64,000 nt of DNA. It comes from Streptomyces aculeolatus. Its GTDB lineage: Bacteria > Actinomycetota > Actinomycetes > Streptomycetales > Streptomycetaceae. A program made the translations under genes and the position numbers. Positions 60,525 to 64,000 of the stretch are shown here, piece by piece. Each line of letters opens with the position of its first letter. The first letter of the stretch is position 1. Under the pieces are notes generated by a model. That model made no database searches. It worked only from the letters and a program-made list of their open reading frames with translations, and had not been told where the DNA came from. The stretch is from NCBI RefSeq assembly GCF_020400605.1, contig NZ_JAINRD010000020.1, positions 62,001 to 126,000 on the forward strand. Reading direction: 5' to 3'.

Positions 60525-60573
60525 CTCGGCGCCGAGCAGGTCCCAATCCGGGCCCGCGAGTTGGGCGCCGAGC
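60525..60573. promoter_or_regulatory. Possible operator before the molybdenum hydroxylase operon
   Basis: A perfect 12-bp palindrome CTCGGCGCCGAG (60525-60536) and a repeat of its half GGCGCCGAGC (60564-60573), offset by about 36 bp, lie in the 250-bp leader before the first subunit gene. They may bind a purine-catabolism or other regulator; no protein can be assigned. Confidence 0.35.
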
Positions 60574-60719
60574 GGGGTACGCTCGTGTTCTTCCGCGCCG
60601 CCGGAGGCGGCCCCGGACCGTGACGGATGTGCCAGAGTTGCCACGTCCCGGCCGGGAGCCCGTACCGTACGGCGGAACGGCCGGAACTCCTGGGGGACAC
60701 TGCGGAAGGGGCAGCCGGG

Positions 60720-61616
60720 TTGACCACTCATGCACCGCAGGCCGCGCAGACGGTGGTGCTGCCGGACTCGCTCGACGAAGCGGTCGCGGCGCTCACCGCC
60801 ATGCCCGCCGCCGTGCCCGTCGCCGGCGGGACCGACCTGATGGCAGCCGTCAACGCGGGCCTGCTGCGCCCCTCCGCGCTCGTCGGCCTCGGCCGCATCA
60901 GCGAGCTGCGCGGCTGGCACTACCAGGACGGCGCCGCCCTCCTCGGCAGCGGCCTGACCCACGCGCGCATCGGACGGCCCGACTTCGCCGCGCTCATCCC
61001 GGCGCTCGCCGCCGCCGCGCGCGCCGCCGGGCCGCCCCAGGTGCGCAACGCGGGCACGCTCGGCGGCAACATCGCCTCCGCCGACCGCACCGGCGACGCG
61101 CTGCCGGTCCTCGCCGCGCTCGACGCCACCGTGCTCATCGCCGAGCCCGCCGGCGGGCACCGCGAGATCCCGGTCAGCCATCTGCTCGCGGGCGTGGAGA
61201 TGCTGCGCACCGGCGAGCTGATCGCGTTCGTACGGGCGCCGCTGCTGCACGCGCCGCAGGTGTTCCTCAAGGCAACGGGCCGCACGGGGCCGGGGCGCGC
61301 GGCCGCCTCGGTCGCGTTGGTGCTCGATCCGGCGCGCCGCGCGGTGCGGTGCGCCGTCGGCGCGGTGGCGCCCGCGCCGCTGCGGCCGATGGAGGCCGAG
61401 CAGTGGGTCGCAGGACTGATGGACTGGGACGGCCACCGCGGGCTGCCGCCCGAGGCGCTGGCCGCCTTCGGCGACTACGTCGCCGCCGCGTGCATCCCCG
61501 ACCCGCCGCCCGGCGCGGAGGGCGAGGAGCCGCCGCGGCTGCCGGCGGCGGCGCTGCACCTGCGGCGTACGGTGTCGGCGCTGGCGCGCCGGGCACTGGG
61601 GAGGGCGCTGTCGTGA
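60720..61616 (+). CDS. Molybdenum hydroxylase FAD-binding subunit (xanthine/CO dehydrogenase family)
   Basis: This 298-residue medium subunit binds FAD in a PCMH-type fold: VAGGTDLMAAVNAG and GTLGGNIASADRTGD are the FAD loops, and a CO dehydrogenase-type C-terminal domain follows. It relays electrons from the [2Fe-2S] subunit. TTG 60720 is preferred because AAGGGG lies about 8 bp upstream and the family sequence begins there. It overlaps the next gene by 4 bp (GTGA). Confidence 0.87.
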   Translation: MTTHAPQAAQTVVLPDSLDEAVAALTAMPAAVPVAGGTDLMAAVNAGLLRPSALVGLGRISELRGWHYQDGAALLGSGLTHARIGRPDFAALIPALAAAARAAGPPQVRNAGTLGGNIASADRTGDALPVLAALDATVLIAEPAGGHREIPVSHLLAGVEMLRTGELIAFVRAPLLHAPQVFLKATGRTGPGRAAASVALVLDPARRAVRCAVGAVAPAPLRPMEAEQWVAGLMDWDGHRGLPPEALAAFGDYVAAACIPDPPPGAEGEEPPRLPAAALHLRRTVSALARRALGRALS

Positions 61617-63256
61617 GCCGGGAAAATGGGGACGACCAGCAGCCGCAGTACGGCACCGGAGGCTGGCAGCCGATGCCGCAGGGCGCGGACGGCGACCCGG
61701 ACGCCACGGCGTTCGTGCAGTTGCCGCCGGAGGTGTTCCCCGAGGCGGACACGGGCGTGCCGCTCGCGGCGCCGGGGCACGGGTACGTACCGCCGCCGAT
61801 AGCGGTTCCGGCGACCGACCCGGGGCAGACGGGGCAGTTCCAGATCCCGGAGGGGCTGAGCGGGCAGACGGCCGCGGCGGCCGCGGAGGGGTACGCGCAG
61901 GAAGAGCCGTACGGGTACGGGCAGACGGCCGCGGACCAGGGGCAGACCCCGGGCGACGGCCAGGGACAGGGACACGACCACGGCCGGGCGCGCCGGGCCG
62001 GGGCCGGGCCCGGCGGCTTCGGGCAGGCCGGCATGCGCGCGGTGGCGGAGAGCCGCCGGGCGGCGCTCGCCGAGGAGGCCGAGGGGTACGCGCAGGGCGC
62101 GTACGGGGCGCAGCCCGACGCGGGCAGGACCGGCGCGCAGCCCTGGAGCCCGGACCAGCCCTACCCCGCGGAGCACGACCCGGCGGCCGGTACGGGCGGC
62201 TGGCCGGGGGCCGCCGCGCACGCCGACCCCGGCGACGGCCCGTACGGCGAGGTCCCCCCGGGCCACGCCCAGCACCCCGCCGACGGCGAAGGGCCGCCCG
62301 CGGAGGGGCAGATCAGCGCCTGGCGCTCGGTGCGGCAGGACGGCGACGGCGGGACGTCGCCGGGCTGGTCGATCCCGACCGCCTCCGACGACCTGCCGGA
62401 GGACTCCGGCGAGTACGCGCTGCACGACCGCCCCGCGGGCGCCGGGCAGCCGGACGGCGGTGCGCGGGAGCACGCGGCGCCGGAGGCGGAGGCGGGCGGC
62501 GTACCGCAGCCGCCGGAGGCGGACGAAGCGGTCCCGGCCGCCCCCGCCGAGCCGGCCGCCGCCGAACCGGAACCGCTGCCCGAGCCGGCCCCGGCCGGCG
62601 CCCTGCCGCCGGACGAACACCCCCTCGCCTCGTACGTGCTGCGCGTCAACGGCGCCGACCGCCCGGTGACCGGCGCGTGGATCGGGGAGTCCCTGCTGTA
62701 CGTGCTGCGCGAGCGGCTCGGCCTCGCCGGCGCCAAGGACGGCTGCTCGCAGGGCGAGTGCGGCGCGTGCTCGGTGAAGGTCGACGGCCGGCTCGTGGCT
62801 GCGTGCCTGGTGCCGGCGGCGACGGCCGCGGGCGCCGAGATCCGCACCGTCGAGGGCCTGGCTGACCAGGGCGTGCACTCCGACGTCCAGCGGGCGCTGG
62901 CCGCGTCGGGCGCGGTGCAGTGCGGGTTCTGCGTGCCGGGCCTGGCGATGACGGTGCACGACCTGCTGGAGGGCAACCACACGCCGAGCGACCTGGAGGC
63001 CCGCCAGGCGCTCAGCGGCAACCTGTGCCGTTGCACCGGCTACCGCGCGGTGCTCGACGCCGTCCAGGAGGTCATCGCGGGCCGCCGCGCCCCGGACACC
63101 GACCCGCCGGACACCGCCGGCGTTCCGGACGACGCCGAGCGCGCCCGAATCCCGCAGCAGGCGGGCCCGGGCGAAGGCGGCGCCCACCCCGCCCCGGACA
63201 CCGTCCGCATGCCCCCGCCCCGCCCCCCGAACCCCCACGAGGGAGGCCCCCGGTGA
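61613..63256 (+). CDS. Molybdenum hydroxylase [2Fe-2S] subunit with long disordered N-terminus
   Basis: The C-terminal half (about 338-510) is a complete small subunit. The plant-type cluster is formed by C378, C383, C386 and C398 (CSQGECGACSVKVDG), and the second cluster by C437, C440, C472 and C474 (CGFC, CRCTGYR). The first 335 or so residues are low complexity, rich in Gly, Ala, Gln, Pro, Tyr and acidic residues, and the tail after 515 is Pro-rich. Family members normally have about 160-210 residues. GTG 61613 overlaps the FAD-subunit stop, which fixes the long form as the translated one. Confidence 0.88.
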   Translation: MSRENGDDQQPQYGTGGWQPMPQGADGDPDATAFVQLPPEVFPEADTGVPLAAPGHGYVPPPIAVPATDPGQTGQFQIPEGLSGQTAAAAAEGYAQEEPYGYGQTAADQGQTPGDGQGQGHDHGRARRAGAGPGGFGQAGMRAVAESRRAALAEEAEGYAQGAYGAQPDAGRTGAQPWSPDQPYPAEHDPAAGTGGWPGAAAHADPGDGPYGEVPPGHAQHPADGEGPPAEGQISAWRSVRQDGDGGTSPGWSIPTASDDLPEDSGEYALHDRPAGAGQPDGGAREHAAPEAEAGGVPQPPEADEAVPAAPAEPAAAEPEPLPEPAPAGALPPDEHPLASYVLRVNGADRPVTGAWIGESLLYVLRERLGLAGAKDGCSQGECGACSVKVDGRLVAACLVPAATAAGAEIRTVEGLADQGVHSDVQRALAASGAVQCGFCVPGLAMTVHDLLEGNHTPSDLEARQALSGNLCRCTGYRAVLDAVQEVIAGRRAPDTDPPDTAGVPDDAERARIPQQAGPGEGGAHPAPDTVRMPPPRPPNPHEGGPR

Positions 63257-63345
63257 CGCCCTCCACGAACCCCGGGCCCGCCGCCTCCGCCGTGCCCGAG
63301 GGCCCTCGCCACCACCGTCGGAGCAGGAGGGAATCCGCCCCGTGA
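63253..63345 (+). CDS. Possible 30-codon linker ORF between subunit genes
   Basis: GTG 63253 overlaps the stop of the [2Fe-2S] gene (GTGA), and the frame ends at 63345 in another GTGA overlap with the next subunit gene. It encodes a Pro/Ser/Arg-rich peptide (TPSTNPGPAASAVPEGPRHH start) with no family. It may only serve to carry ribosomes across the gap, or be chance. Confidence 0.3.
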   Translation: MTPSTNPGPAASAVPEGPRHHRRSRRESAP

Positions 63346-64000
63346 ACCCCTCCCAGGAGCGCACCGCCGCGCCCTCCGCGACCACCGCCGTCCCCCCCGC
63401 AGAACCGGAGGGCCACGGCATCGGCGCGTCCCTCCCCGCCACCGACCTCGCCGCCAAGACCGAGGGCACCTTCCCGTACGCCGCCGACCTGTGGGCCGAG
63501 GGCCTGCTGTGGGCCGCGCTGCACCGCTCCCCGCACGCGCACGCGCGGATCGTCTCCGTCGACACCTCCGCCGCCGAGGCCATGCCCGGCGTCCGCGTCG
63601 TCGTCACCCACCGCGACCTGCCCGACGCCGCCGACCACGGCCGCGGCGTACGCGACCGGCCCGTCTTCGCGCACGACGTCGTACGGCACCACGGCGAGCC
63701 CGTCGCCGCCGTCGCCGCCGACCACCCCGACACCGCGCGGCTGGCCGCCGCCGCCATCGCCGTCGAGTACGAGCTGCTCGACCCCGTGACCGACCCGCAG
63801 GCCGCCTTCGAGGCCGAGCCCCTGCACCCCGACGGCAACCTGATCCGGCACATCCCCCTGCGCTACGGCGACCCGCAGGCCGCCGGCGAGGTCGTCGTCG
63901 AGGGCACGTACCGCATCGGCCGCCAGGACCCCGCGCCCATCGGCGCCGAGGCCGGGCTCGCCGTGCCGCGCCCCGACGGCGGCGTGGAGATCTACGCCGC
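63342..64000 (+). CDS. Molybdenum hydroxylase large (molybdopterin-binding) subunit, 5' part
   Basis: This gene is cut by the window edge after about 219 codons. GTG 63342 has AGGAGG about 12 bp upstream. The visible sequence has a Pro/Ala-rich start. The aldehyde oxidase/xanthine dehydrogenase a/b-hammerhead domain follows (ASLPATDLAAKTEGTFPYAA, LHRSPHAHARIVSVD, GEPVAAVAADHPDTARLAA, EGTYRIGRQDPAPIGAE). The active site (MoCo ligands and catalytic Glu) lies beyond the edge, so the substrate (hypoxanthine/xanthine or another) cannot be judged. Confidence 0.88.
   Translation, partial: MNPSQERTAAPSATTAVPPAEPEGHGIGASLPATDLAAKTEGTFPYAADLWAEGLLWAALHRSPHAHARIVSVDTSAAEAMPGVRVVVTHRDLPDAADHGRGVRDRPVFAHDVVRHHGEPVAAVAADHPDTARLAAAAIAVEYELLDPVTDPQAAFEAEPLHPDGNLIRHIPLRYGDPQAAGEVVVEGTYRIGRQDPAPIGAEAGLAVPRPDGGVEIYA

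Overview
The window is very GC-rich, with almost all codons ending in G or C. It carries MsiK-style sugar importers without their own ATPase, a DasR-type operator, a sigU/rsuA-like sigma/anti-sigma pair, NnaR, HelR and many GTG or TTG starts. All of this points to a Streptomyces or close relative. The order narK - nnaR - ECF sigma - anti-sigma - HelR helicase - malic enzyme - HU - murA - YqgE - DUF3039 - hexosaminidase matches what I recall of the S. coelicolor SCO2943-SCO2959 region. That makes 47-64 kb conserved core chromosome, while 1-46 kb is more accessory. No IS element, prophage, CRISPR array, tRNA or rRNA was recognised.

Left part (1-25.7 kb): carbohydrate utilisation. After about 1 kb of apparently non-coding, hairpin-rich DNA and one small unknown gene comes an N-acetylglucosaminidase (GH20). 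It is divergent from an operon of a ROK regulator, a single polypeptide that fuses both ABC permeases, and a sugar-binding lipoprotein. Next is a larger minus-strand locus: binding lipoprotein, two permeases, a YicI-type alpha-xylosidase (GH31), a LacI regulator and a secreted GH3 enzyme. The same 14-bp palindrome (TCGAA-N4-TTCGA) sits at the promoter of the first gene (twice) and in front of the GH3 gene, defining a likely LacI regulon for xyloglucan-type oligosaccharides. Two LysR genes beside oxidoreductase and MFS genes, a lactonase-like propeller and a bicovalent-flavin BBE oxidase complete the section.

Middle (25.9-38.5 kb): a defence island and remnants. A type I restriction-modification system carries a complete AbiE-type (type IV) toxin-antitoxin pair between hsdR and hsdM, with abiEi-abiEii-hsdM-hsdS overlapping or nearly overlapping. 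Facing it are radC and a DUF262/HNH (GmrSD-like) protein. Then come a decayed isoaspartate-methyltransferase-type gene (one frameshift and one in-frame stop), a small serine-recombinase-like protein without its catalytic serine, and an XRE/TPR-type regulator.

Right part (39-64 kb): two small secreted proteins, a membrane Ser/Thr kinase, and a Tat-exported GH116 enzyme translationally coupled to a CobW-type metal GTPase. The conserved nitrate / SigU / HelR / malic enzyme / HU / MurA block follows, with a well-folded candidate structured RNA in front of the malic enzyme gene. The window ends with a DasR-site-controlled GH20 hexosaminidase and a molybdenum hydroxylase operon cut by the window edge.
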